Source: a virus. From it: DNA of 35,410 nucleotides. A program made the position numbers and the translations under genes. The stretch spans positions 1 through 35,410 of the IMG/VR virus record IMGVR_UViG_3300043409_000119; one strand, 5' to 3'. Under the pieces are notes generated by a model. The model was not told where the DNA came from. It was given only the letters and a program-made list of their open reading frames with translations, and did no database searches. This document shows, piece by piece, positions 1 to 7,504 of this stretch. The stretch's first letter is position 1, and every line of letters begins with the position of its first letter.

Positions 1-1
1 C

Positions 2-1291
2 TATGCACTAGCTGGACGATTGTTCCAAGGCGGTAGAGGTGCTTCTTCTGTTGTTGAGGGACTTCAGCAAGGTCAACAGGCTTATAAGCAAGCTATGCAA
101 GGTGGTATGCAACAGCAATTGCAAAACTACCAACTGCAAGAATTGCTCAAGAAAAAGCAACTTGAAGAACAACAACGTAAAGATGAATTGATGGCTAGGC
201 AATTATTTATGCGTGGTTATCAACCTGCTGTTGCTGGTAAAGAATCTATGCCTATCGAGGAAGATGGTAGATTCATTGGCGACTCACAAGCTATTGCTGC
301 TAGACCTGCCAAGTTTGATATTGGCTCAATAGCACCAGAACTAATGGCGATTGGCCCTGCTGGTCAGGCTAAACTTAAAACTGGTCTTGAACTTCAAAAG
401 TCAATGGCTGGTGAGACATTTAAACTTGGTGAGGGTGAGAAGCAATATCAGCGTAATCCCATTACTGGCGAAGTTACTGAAGTCGCTACAGGCGCACCAA
501 AGCGTGAGCCAGTACCAACCTCAATTGCTGAATACAATTTAGCAAAAACTCAGGGATTTGAAGGAACTTTCCAAGATTTTGAAAAATCTAAAAAAGGTTT
601 TACTTATCAAGATGTTGGAAATGCCATTATTCAATTAGATGCAACTGGTAAAGAAGTTTCTAGGATTCCTAAAGGTCGTGCGCCTGAAGGCCCTATTAAC
701 TTCCAGACTGTAGAGACAGATCAAGGTTTGATGGCGTTTAATCCAAGAACTTTGCAAATGACCCCTGTTCTTGATACAAAAGGCAATCCAATTACTAAAA
801 CTGGTAAGGCAACTGAAGGTGAAACTAATGCGGCTGGCTTTGCATCTCGTATGGTTGCGGCAAATGCAATTACATCTAAATTAGCCACAGGCAATGTTCC
901 TAAAACAGTAGAGGCTATTTCAAGTGCTATTCCTTTCATTGGTAAAGCAATTCCAGAGATTATTCCTGAAGGTATTGGTGGCTTGTCTTCAGATCGTAGA
1001 CAGTATTTGCAAGCGGCTAATAACTTTATTCGTGCTAATTTGCGTAAAGAATCAGGTGCGGCTATTGGTGTTGATGAGTGGACTGCTGAGTTTATTAACT
1101 ACTTCCCACAGTACAACGATGATGCACAAACAATTAAGCAGAAAGAAATTTTCCGTAACATTCTGACTCAAAACATGGTTGCTGCTGGCGGTAAATCATA
1201 CAAAGCACCAAGCATGACAGCACCTGAGTCAATGACTGATACTTACGGACTAAATCCAAGATTGCGTGACTCTTTGCGTGGAGGTCGTTAA
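2..1291 (+). CDS. Ejection-type virion protein, allele A (5' truncated)
   Basis: The reading frame is open from the left edge, so this is the 3' part of a gene. It encodes YALAGRLFQGGRG at its start, which aligns with residues 38 onward of the protein at 32261-33499, so about 37 codons are missing. The TTG at 20 is not a real start. The N-terminal 60 or so visible residues are Gln-rich, probably helical, and closely match the second copy (VVEGLQQGQQAY in both). The rest is strongly diverged, with only scattered matches such as NPIT in the middle and a Gln/Ala helical C-terminal region. Its stop overlaps the next start (TAATG). Place in the gene order (after the nozzle, before the fibre) suggests an internal DNA-ejection or tail protein. 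That role is inferred from context, not from a recognised domain. Confidence 0.75.
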   Translation, partial: YALAGRLFQGGRGASSVVEGLQQGQQAYKQAMQGGMQQQLQNYQLQELLKKKQLEEQQRKDELMARQLFMRGYQPAVAGKESMPIEEDGRFIGDSQAIAARPAKFDIGSIAPELMAIGPAGQAKLKTGLELQKSMAGETFKLGEGEKQYQRNPITGEVTEVATGAPKREPVPTSIAEYNLAKTQGFEGTFQDFEKSKKGFTYQDVGNAIIQLDATGKEVSRIPKGRAPEGPINFQTVETDQGLMAFNPRTLQMTPVLDTKGNPITKTGKATEGETNAAGFASRMVAANAITSKLATGNVPKTVEAISSAIPFIGKAIPEIIPEGIGGLSSDRRQYLQAANNFIRANLRKESGAAIGVDEWTAEFINYFPQYNDDAQTIKQKEIFRNILTQNMVAAGGKSYKAPSMTAPESMTDTYGLNPRLRDSLRGGR

Positions 1292-3327
1292 TGGCTTACG
1301 AAAATGTTGAGCGTATCCGTAAAAACCTTATCACAATGGTTGATAAGAATGCACCTGTTGATGATATTAACAAATACCTAAAAGAAGAAGGATTCACTCA
1401 AGAATCTTTTGTTAAAGCACTAGACCTTATTAAAAAATCTGGTGGTAAGACTGCTGAGTTTGGCGCAGGTCGTTCATTGGCTCAAGGCGCAACATTTGGA
1501 TTTGCTGATGAACTTGAGGCACTAACAAAGTCTCTTGCGGGGCAAGGTACTTATGAGCAAAACTTAGCGGCACTTGAACTTGCTAAACAAAGGTATGGTC
1601 AAGAAAATCCTAAGACTGCATTGGCTACTGAGATTGCAGGTGGATTGCCATACGCATTATTACCATTTTTAGGAACTGCTCGTTATGCACAAATGGCTAG
1701 AGAAGCATCTCCATTGGTTCGTGCTGGAGTTACGTCTGGGGCATCTGCTGTCACAGGCGCACTTACTGGCGCACTCAGTGGTGCTGGTGCTGCAGGGGTT
1801 GGTGAGCGTATGGCTGGCGCACAAGCTGGTGGGGCATTGGGTGGTTTAGTTGGTGGTGCTGCACCTGCGGTTACCAAGGGCATTGGAATGGCTGGAGGTA
1901 AGGTAGTTGATGTAACTAGCGGAATTCCTGTTGTTCAGCAAGTTGGTAAGGCTGTTGGGTTGGCAACTGGTCAAAGTATTGACTACGCTAATCGTGCTAA
2001 AGCTAAACTTCTTGAGGCTTTATATCGTGACAAGGTAAGCCCTGCTGATTTAGAAAAGATGATTCTTGCTTCTGCTAATTTAGAGAGAACAATTACTGGT
2101 ACTACCAAGCCAGTAGGAATTGTTGATATTGCTGGTGAAAATGTAAGATCACTTGCTGATGTTGCTCAGAAGTATCCAAGCACAGCAAGACAGACTGCTA
2201 AAACAGCACTTGAAGAACGAGCCGCAGGTCAAGGTGAACGTATCCAAGGTGATATTTCTAAATATCTTGGTGGCTTTACAGACCCATTTGAATACACAAC
2301 AGCAATTGCTCAACGACAACAACAAGTATCATCTCCGCTTTATCAAAAAGCATACGCTTATGGTGAGGTAACAAACCCTAAAGTTCTTAAATTTTTAGAA
2401 CTTCCTCAATTTAAAAAGGCGGCTAAAGAAGCTCAAGATTTGCTTGCGGCTGAAGGTCGTTCTGTGGATATGTCTATGCCTACAGTAGAGGTTTTAGATC
2501 AAGTTAAACGTGGTCTTGATGTTTTAATTAAAAAAGAAACAGACCCATTTGGAAAAATTACTGATCTTGGTCGTATCTATAAAAATAAGAAAAATGAATT
2601 TTTGTCTGAGTTAGATACTGCTGTGCCTGACTTTGGTAGGGCTAGAGCCGCATTTGCTGGTGAAGCTGAATTGCTTGATGCGACAAAGCTAGGAAAAGAC
2701 TTCTATAAACAGACTGCGGCAGAAGCCAATCGTACATTTGCCAAGCTGTCTCCATCAGAGCAAGAGGCTTACAAGGTAGGTGCTTTGGATGCTGTAAAAG
2801 AAAAAATTACAACTGCTAAAGATACTGCTGATATTCGTAAGCGCATATTTGGTTCACCAGCAGAGCGTGATCGTGTTTCGTCACTATTCCCTGATACTGA
2901 TACTTTTAAGCAATTTGAAAAAGACATGATGACTGAATCAATGATGCGTAAGACTCAAGAGAAAATCTTGGGTAATTCTGCAACATTTGAGAGGCAAATT
3001 GCTGGTCAGGCTTTAGAAGCAGAGCCTAGCTTTATTGGTCAAATGATTGAGCAAGGCCCACTTAGAGGAACTATGGGTTATCTGAAGGCGCAGGGTCAAG
3101 GTGTTGCTGGTCAAACAGCAGAGGAACTTGGCCCAATGTTATTTAAACTTGGTGACCCAAGAGCAAACCTCCAGACCCTAAAAGGACTGTCTGCTTACGA
3201 AAAATACTTACTCGATTTAGAAGCTAAGAGAGCTGCTGGTTTAACTGGTGCATCTACAATGACAGGATTGCTAGACACAGAAAAACCTTATCGTATAGAT
3301 TTAACTGGAATGGCTAACCCCGACTAA
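1291..3327 (+). CDS. Large ejection-type virion protein, allele A
   Basis: A 678-residue protein. The first 60 residues form a short helical domain. Next comes a Gly/Ala-rich segment around residues 60-90 with GATFGFADELEA, a motif I associate with large internal virion proteins of podoviruses. Residues 110-215 are a long Ala/Gly hydrophobic stretch with possible membrane-active helices. The remainder is helical and charged. This is the pattern expected of a protein ejected with DNA that crosses or disrupts the cell envelope. The gene overlaps the preceding stop by one base and lies 9 bases before the fibre gene. The gene at the same place in the other cassette (33502-35175) is shorter and has an unrelated N-terminus. 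No enzymatic motif such as a transglycosylase signature was recognised. The function is inferred from position and composition. Confidence 0.75.
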   Translation: MAYENVERIRKNLITMVDKNAPVDDINKYLKEEGFTQESFVKALDLIKKSGGKTAEFGAGRSLAQGATFGFADELEALTKSLAGQGTYEQNLAALELAKQRYGQENPKTALATEIAGGLPYALLPFLGTARYAQMAREASPLVRAGVTSGASAVTGALTGALSGAGAAGVGERMAGAQAGGALGGLVGGAAPAVTKGIGMAGGKVVDVTSGIPVVQQVGKAVGLATGQSIDYANRAKAKLLEALYRDKVSPADLEKMILASANLERTITGTTKPVGIVDIAGENVRSLADVAQKYPSTARQTAKTALEERAAGQGERIQGDISKYLGGFTDPFEYTTAIAQRQQQVSSPLYQKAYAYGEVTNPKVLKFLELPQFKKAAKEAQDLLAAEGRSVDMSMPTVEVLDQVKRGLDVLIKKETDPFGKITDLGRIYKNKKNEFLSELDTAVPDFGRARAAFAGEAELLDATKLGKDFYKQTAAEANRTFAKLSPSEQEAYKVGALDAVKEKITTAKDTADIRKRIFGSPAERDRVSSLFPDTDTFKQFEKDMMTESMMRKTQEKILGNSATFERQIAGQALEAEPSFIGQMIEQGPLRGTMGYLKAQGQGVAGQTAEELGPMLFKLGDPRANLQTLKGLSAYEKYLLDLEAKRAAGLTGASTMTGLLDTEKPYRIDLTGMANPD

Positions 3328-3336
3328 GGACTAAAA

Positions 3337-4953
3337 ATGCCCAAGACAAAAATTAGTGAATTTAGCGCAACCCCTGCTAATAACACAGACATTGACTCAA
3401 TCAATATCGCAGAGGGCTGTGCGCCTAGTGGTATCAACGATGCTATCCGTGAGTTAATGGCTCAACTGAAAGACTTTCAGACAGGTGCTGTTGGTGACTC
3501 GTTTAACGGGCCTATTGGCTCTACAACAGCCTCTACTGGTGCGTTTACTACGCTGACTACTACTGGAACAATTAACTTGTTAACAGTAGGCCGTGGTGCT
3601 GGTGCTGTGGCTTCCAATACTGCGGTAGGTGTTAGTGCTTTGGCATCAAATACAACTGGCGCAAGTAATCAAGCATTTGGCTCTGGTGCTTTAAGTTCAA
3701 ACACAACAGGAAATTCTAATTCAGCGTTTGCTCAACAGTCATTGGGTTCAAACAGCACAGGCTCTAGTAATACTTCTGTTGGTTATCAATCACTTGTTAA
3801 CAACACCACAGCATCTAACAACACTGCTGTAGGTTATCAGGCGGGGTATAGTAATACAACGGGCGCACAAAATACGTTTGTTGGTCAAATTGCAGGATAC
3901 ACAACAACCACTGCAAGTAACGTTACAGCCGTTGGGCGTTCTGCTTTGTATTTAAATACGACAGGAACAAACAATACTGCTGTTGGGTCTGCCTCGTTGG
4001 AATCAAATACCACAGGTGGAAGTAATACTGCATTAGGAATGCAATCACTACTGTCCAACACCACAGCATCTAACAACACTGCTGTTGGTTATCAGGCGGC
4101 TTACTCTAATACTACTGGTAAAGGCATCACCGCAGTTGGCGCATCAGCGTTATATAACAATACAACTGGCGTAGCAAACACAGCAGTAGGAACTGTTGAT
4201 TCAGGAAGTACTAACCCTCCTTTGTTTTCAAATACAACTGGCGGTTACAACTCTGCATTTAGCTGTGGCGCTTTGGTTTCAAACACCACAGGGTCTGGCA
4301 ATATCGCATTAGGATATAACGCACTTTACTCCAACACCACAGCATCTAACAACACTGCTGTTGGTTATGCTGCGGGTTACTCAGCTACAAGTGCTGGTAA
4401 CGTGTTTATTGGTAAGGATGCTGGATATTCTGTAACAAACGGTGCAAATAATGTAATTCTTGGCTCTTACACTGGTAACTCAGGTGGCTTAAACATTTCT
4501 GGTTCAAGTAGCAATATTGCTATTGCAAATGGCGCTGGCAATGGTGATTGGTTTGCGTATGTTGATGGTGGTAGCACAGGTAACTCATGGAGACAAAGAA
4601 GCAATTCATCATCATGGGCAACAACTTCTGATGCTAGACTTAAAAAGAATGTTCAAGGAATTACTAATGGCCTTGAAATTATCAATGCGTTAAATCCAGT
4701 TGCATTTGATTACATAATTGGTGGCAAGCACGATAAAGGCTTTATTGCTCAAGAATATGAGCAAGTACTTCCAGATCAAATTACGCATGATTCTAATGTA
4801 ACGGATGATATCAAGGCGCTTACAAACGGAGAGCCAGCAAAAGGAATTCAAAGAAATCTTGACCCCTATTTTGTATCGGCAATAAAGGTGTTAAGCGCAA
4901 AAATAACAGAACTTAAAGCAGAATTTGACGCTTATAAAGCATCACACCCATAA
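3337..4953 (+). CDS. Tail fibre with YadA-like repeats and S74 chaperone
   Basis: A 538-residue receptor-binding fibre. Residues 1-70 are an N-terminal anchor (MPKTKISEFS, then GINDAIRELMAQ). Residues 85-400 are about a dozen repeats of roughly 20-25 residues with the pattern NTAVGxxALxxNTTGxxN, resembling the beta-roll heads of trimeric adhesins. The C-terminus (from about 428) is a peptidase S74 intramolecular chaperone domain, TSDARLKKNV with Ser431 and Lys436 at the spacing of the known Ser-Lys dyad. In that family the trimer cleaves itself before the Ser and releases the chaperone. Then come NPVAFDY, GFIAQE and a C-terminal helix. Translation starts at ATG after the ribosome site AAGGA. 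A second partial copy with the same anchor starts at 35194. Confidence 0.93.
   Translation: MPKTKISEFSATPANNTDIDSINIAEGCAPSGINDAIRELMAQLKDFQTGAVGDSFNGPIGSTTASTGAFTTLTTTGTINLLTVGRGAGAVASNTAVGVSALASNTTGASNQAFGSGALSSNTTGNSNSAFAQQSLGSNSTGSSNTSVGYQSLVNNTTASNNTAVGYQAGYSNTTGAQNTFVGQIAGYTTTTASNVTAVGRSALYLNTTGTNNTAVGSASLESNTTGGSNTALGMQSLLSNTTASNNTAVGYQAAYSNTTGKGITAVGASALYNNTTGVANTAVGTVDSGSTNPPLFSNTTGGYNSAFSCGALVSNTTGSGNIALGYNALYSNTTASNNTAVGYAAGYSATSAGNVFIGKDAGYSVTNGANNVILGSYTGNSGGLNISGSSSNIAIANGAGNGDWFAYVDGGSTGNSWRQRSNSSSWATTSDARLKKNVQGITNGLEIINALNPVAFDYIIGGKHDKGFIAQEYEQVLPDQITHDSNVTDDIKALTNGEPAKGIQRNLDPYFVSAIKVLSAKITELKAEFDAYKASHP
3427..3553 (+). repeat. 127-nt exact repeat, left copy
   Basis: These 127 bases inside the fibre anchor are identical to the last 127 bases of the window. 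The base just before the match differs (t versus g), so the match is exactly 127 long on the left and ends only because the sequence ends on the right. A 127-base overlap is a common word size of de Bruijn assemblers, so it probably marks where the sequence closes on itself. Confidence 0.95.
3802..4368 (+). repeat. Three near-identical 36-nt repeats in the fibre gene
   Basis: The 36-base units at 3802-3837, 4057-4092 and 4333-4368 all read AACACCACAGCATCTAACAA and continue to GGTTAT with at most one base change. All are in the same frame and encode NTTASNNTAVGY. Neighbouring protein repeats are far more diverged in codon use, so these three units look recently copied or homogenised. Confidence 0.9.
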
Positions 4954-4961
4954 GGACTAAC

Positions 4962-5174
4962 ATGATTGAACTAACACTTGAACAACAAATTGCCAAGCAC
5001 TACTCTGCTTGTTTGGACAGCGTGGCTCTCATCAATGGTGGTAAGCCAGAAAAGATGACTGATGCTGATTGGGCAGACTGCTTGGCTCGTAACAAAGAGC
5101 ATCTAGTTTTGATGTTGCAAAAAGATTTTTGGACAACAGAAGATTTAACAGCTATTCGTGCGGCTTCTGTATAA
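4962..5174 (+). CDS. Small conserved-type phage protein, unknown function
   Basis: A 70-residue protein starting MIELTLEQQIAKHYSA, starting 9 bases after the fibre stop with AAGGA upstream. It is helical and contains Trp and Cys residues but no recognisable motif, signal peptide or membrane segment. It lies between the fibre and the holin. It could be a fibre-assembly factor or a lysis accessory, but nothing in the sequence decides. I do not assign a function. Confidence 0.7.
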   Translation: MIELTLEQQIAKHYSACLDSVALINGGKPEKMTDADWADCLARNKEHLVLMLQKDFWTTEDLTAIRAASV

Positions 5175-5185
5175 AAGGTCATAAC

Positions 5186-5407
5186 ATGAGCGATCACACC
5201 ACAGAAGTGGCAACAGCAGTAGCGGCTAAAGCAGCATCAGTAGCTACCTATGGTGGCGCAGGTAGTGCTATCTTCTTTGGTTTATCAGCCAATGAGTTTG
5301 GTGCTTTGTGTGGTGTGATTATTGGCTTAATTGGTCTTGTGGCTAACATCTACTTTAAGCAAAAGCACCTTGAGTTAGCTAGAAAAGAATCTGGTTGGAA
5401 TGAATGA
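5186..5407 (+). CDS. Class II (S21-like) holin
   Basis: A 73-residue protein starting MSDHTTEVATAV. Two membrane helices are visible. The first is small-residue rich (roughly residues 18-34, with GGAGSAIFFGL). The second is GALCGVIIGLIGLVANIYF, followed by a basic tail (KQKHLELARKE). This matches the arrangement of phage 21-type pinholins, whose first helix leaves the membrane to trigger hole formation and release or activate the endolysin. The ATG at 5186 is preferred over an upstream in-frame ATG at 5129 because it follows AAAAGG at good spacing and avoids a long overlap. Its stop overlaps the next start (ATGA), which suggests coupled translation. The lysis cassette and an endolysin 1.2 kb downstream support the call. 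Confidence 0.8.
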   Translation: MSDHTTEVATAVAAKAASVATYGGAGSAIFFGLSANEFGALCGVIIGLIGLVANIYFKQKHLELARKESGWNE

Positions 5408-5691
5408 AATGGATTGTGCTGTTACTGCTTTCCGTTGGATTGCTAGTATCTGCACAACCAAGACAATGCGTATTGATGGATTTCTATGGGCTTAGTTGGA
5501 TAAACGAGCCTACTCTTAGGCACATGGAGTTATCCAGATGGCTGACAACAAATGGTGACAATTGCAATTCTGAGCAACTGCTTATTCTGTGGAATAAGTT
5601 GGCAGAGTGGGCAGGTGTGGCAGATTCTGCTGAACTCAGAGGAAAGGTTCACTATTACTACGCAAGGGCTAGAGAGAGAGAAAAGAAGTGA
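5404..5691 (+). CDS. Secreted small protein in the lysis block
   Basis: A 95-residue protein with a clear N-terminal signal peptide or anchor (MKWIVLLLLSVGLLVSAQ), then a soluble part with two cysteines (QPRQCVLM and GDNCNSEQ), which could form a disulphide in the periplasm, and a basic C-terminal tail (YYYARAREREKK). It overlaps the holin stop by ATGA. Position suggests a lysis accessory, perhaps spanin-like, but the usual long periplasmic coiled coil or lipobox is not visible. The exact function is unknown. Confidence 0.75.
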   Translation: MKWIVLLLLSVGLLVSAQPRQCVLMDFYGLSWINEPTLRHMELSRWLTTNGDNCNSEQLLILWNKLAEWAGVADSAELRGKVHYYYARAREREKK

Positions 5692-5924
5692 TTGATTCCA
5701 TTCGTTTGTTTCCAATGGTTCAGCCCTCTGGATTTCCAGACAAGTCTGATGTTGCTGACAAAAAGATGGAGAAGCAACAAGAAGTTCAGCGTAACCAGTT
5801 AGAACAAAAAAATATGCAGATTGCCATTGAAGACTTAGCGTTTGAAATTTATACAAAAAGTGCCGAGCAAGAGAAACTTAGGCTTGAGATATTTCAGAAT
5901 CGTAAACTGGATATTTATGTATGA
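5688..5924 (+). CDS. Small coiled-coil protein, unknown function
   Basis: A 78-residue protein starting with GTG (MIDSIRLFPMV) that overlaps the upstream stop as GTGA, a coupling pattern used throughout this operon. Residues 25-70 are Gln/Lys/Glu rich (KKMEKQQEVQRNQLEQ) and predict a coiled coil. There is no membrane segment. It sits in the lysis block and overlaps the next gene by ATGA. The function is unknown. It could be an internal chaperone or a cytoplasmic partner of the adjacent membrane proteins. Confidence 0.65.
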   Translation: MIDSIRLFPMVQPSGFPDKSDVADKKMEKQQEVQRNQLEQKNMQIAIEDLAFEIYTKSAEQEKLRLEIFQNRKLDIYV

Positions 5925-6181
5925 AACCAATAGTACGAAAGAAACCCCAGATGGAAACAAAAGAAAAGTTGACGCTGTGGGTCACACTGATGGTCAGCTT
6001 CACCCTGTGCATTTCTGTTTTGGCCATGGTGACAGCGTTTATCCTTGGTCTGTGGGCGAAAGAAGTAGACAACGCAGAGATATTCAAAATGATTTCACCC
6101 GCTTTTTCTACTCTTATCGGAGGCATGATTGGCTTCCTGAGTGGTATCAAACTAATGCAAAATGAGGAAGGTAAAAAATGA
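5921..6181 (+). CDS. Two-helix membrane protein (holin-like)
   Basis: An 86-residue protein with a basic N-terminus (MKPIVRKKPQ), a long hydrophobic helix near residues 18-45 (LWVTLMVSFTLCISVL onward) and a second near 58-78 (SPAFSTLIGGMIGFLSGIKL). The tail is charged. The topology fits a small holin or anti-holin, and it lies between a class II holin and a GTA-type holin. No family was recognised with certainty. It is coupled by four-base overlaps on both sides. Confidence 0.7.
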   Translation: MKPIVRKKPQMETKEKLTLWVTLMVSFTLCISVLAMVTAFILGLWAKEVDNAEIFKMISPAFSTLIGGMIGFLSGIKLMQNEEGKK

Positions 6182-6585
6182 TTGGACTAGATGCAATTCT
6201 CAATATCGGTGGCAAGCTCATTGATAAGCTAATCCCTGACCCAGAGGCCAAGGCTCGGGCGCAGTTGGAACTAACCAAGATGGCTCAAGATGGTGAGTTG
6301 GCTAAAATGGCTAACGAAACCAAGTTATATGAGACAGAGCAAAACAACCTCACACAGCGTATGCAAGCCGATATGGGGTCTGACTCTTGGTTGTCCAAGA
6401 ATATACGCCCTATGACCCTTGTATTCCTTTTGGTGGCCTATTCTGGCTTTGCCATTGCATCGATATTCGATTACGAGACTCGTGGTGCTTATGTTGAACT
6501 GCTAGGCCAATGGGGAATGTTAGTTATGTCTTTTTATTTTGGCGGTAGGACAATGGAGAAAATTGCCGATAGGGTGAAAAAATGA
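6178..6585 (+). CDS. GTA-type 3TM holin-like protein
   Basis: A 135-residue protein. Residues 1-70 are an amphipathic, charged helical region (LIPDPEAKARAQLELTKM). Then comes the conserved stretch SWLSKNIRPMTLVFLL, followed by membrane helices at about 78-98 and 108-125 and a basic tail. The motif WLSKNIRPMTL with the LIPDPEAKA leader is the signature I know for the holin-of-3TMs family of gene transfer agents and prophages. The gene lies directly before the endolysin with a four-base overlap, the expected place for a holin. Together with the class II holin at 5186 it makes two candidate hole-forming proteins in one cassette. Confidence 0.85.
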   Translation: MIGLDAILNIGGKLIDKLIPDPEAKARAQLELTKMAQDGELAKMANETKLYETEQNNLTQRMQADMGSDSWLSKNIRPMTLVFLLVAYSGFAIASIFDYETRGAYVELLGQWGMLVMSFYFGGRTMEKIADRVKK

Positions 6586-7103
6586 AAGACAACTGGGAAA
6601 AATCTTGCGACTTGGTGCTTGAGTCTGAAGGTGGCTATCAACTGACCACACTTGTTGGCGACTCTGGAGGTCAAACTTATGCGGGTATTGCTCGTAACCC
6701 TAACCCTCAATGGGAAGGTTGGGAGTTGATTGACAAGGGTGAAACACCCCCCAAAGAGATAGTCAGGTCGTTTTACAAGGCTAACTTCTGGGACAAGATT
6801 CATGGCGATGAACTACCCACTGGCATTGATTACTTGGTTTACGACTTTGCCGTTAACGCAGGGGTTGGTCGTGCGGTAAAGACTTTACAGTCTGCCGTGG
6901 GTACAAACCCTGATGGTGCTATTGGCCCTGCAACCATTGCAGCAGTTAAATCAAGCACCGACTTGGTTGAGAAGTTCAGCAATGTCAAGGAAGCCTTTTA
7001 CAAAGGTATTGTGGAACGCAAACCAGACCAAGCTAGGTTTATCAAGGGTTGGCTCAATCGAGTGGCTCACGTTCAATCTGTTGCAGACACAATGGTGACA
7101 TAA
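6582..7103 (+). CDS. Endolysin, glycoside hydrolase family 108
   Basis: A 173-residue peptidoglycan hydrolase. The N-terminal catalytic motif is LESEGGYQLT followed by DSGGQTYAGIAR. Glu16 of EGGY is the expected catalytic acid of the family, which cleaves the glycan strand. A C-terminal segment (residues 100-125, DGAIGPATIAAV) resembles the peptidoglycan-binding part usual in GH108 enzymes (PG_binding_3). No signal peptide is present, so export should depend on the holins upstream. Length and domain order are normal for this family. Confidence 0.92.
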   Translation: MKDNWEKSCDLVLESEGGYQLTTLVGDSGGQTYAGIARNPNPQWEGWELIDKGETPPKEIVRSFYKANFWDKIHGDELPTGIDYLVYDFAVNAGVGRAVKTLQSAVGTNPDGAIGPATIAAVKSSTDLVEKFSNVKEAFYKGIVERKPDQARFIKGWLNRVAHVQSVADTMVT

Positions 7104-7126
7104 AGCCAATATCTAATCTGTCACCT

Positions 7127-7504
7127 ATGGCTAATATACCTACGCAACAAGATGCTGAAATCTTTGCCAAAAGTGTCAAAAAGTACCAGTTACTTTTAAG
7201 CCTTTGTGATTGGCGTATCGAGCGAGGCTCTAAACCAGCTAAACAAGCTATGGCATCCGTAGAGTTTAATCAGGGTGCTAGACTAGCCACTTATCGGCTA
7301 GGTGACTTTGGTGCTGAGAAGATCACCCCTGAATCCTTGGATAAGACTGCCCTACATGAGTTACTGCACATCTTTCTACACGACTTAATGTCTGTAGCGC
7401 AAGACCCTAAATCCTCTCAAGAGGAGATTGAGATGCAAGAGCATAGAGTCATCAATCTGCTAGAAAATTTAATATCTAAGGATTCAAATGGGTTCACCAA
7501 CTGA
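7127..7504 (+). CDS. Small HELLH-motif protein (putative metallopeptidase)
   Basis: A 125-residue protein starting at ATG 7127 (MANIPTQQ). An earlier in-frame ATG at 7049 would overlap the endolysin by 55 bases and is less likely. The C-terminal half contains TALHELLHIFLHDLM, an HExxH zinc-binding motif with a further His three residues later. A downstream Glu/His-rich helix (EEIEMQEHRV) may give the third ligand. HExxH proteins of this size occur in phages without known substrates. Zinc binding is probable and proteolysis is inferred only. It overlaps the phosphatase gene by 17 bases. Confidence 0.75.
   Translation: MANIPTQQDAEIFAKSVKKYQLLLSLCDWRIERGSKPAKQAMASVEFNQGARLATYRLGDFGAEKITPESLDKTALHELLHIFLHDLMSVAQDPKSSQEEIEMQEHRVINLLENLISKDSNGFTN

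Noticed and set aside
20-1291. TTG at position 20 as a gene start
   Set aside because: The frame is open to the left edge and the upstream codons match the second copy, so the gene is truncated rather than starting there.
3337-4953. Diversity-generating retroelement acting on the fibre
   Set aside because: No reverse transcriptase and no template/variable repeat pair with adenine-specific changes was seen. The repeats are ordinary structural units.
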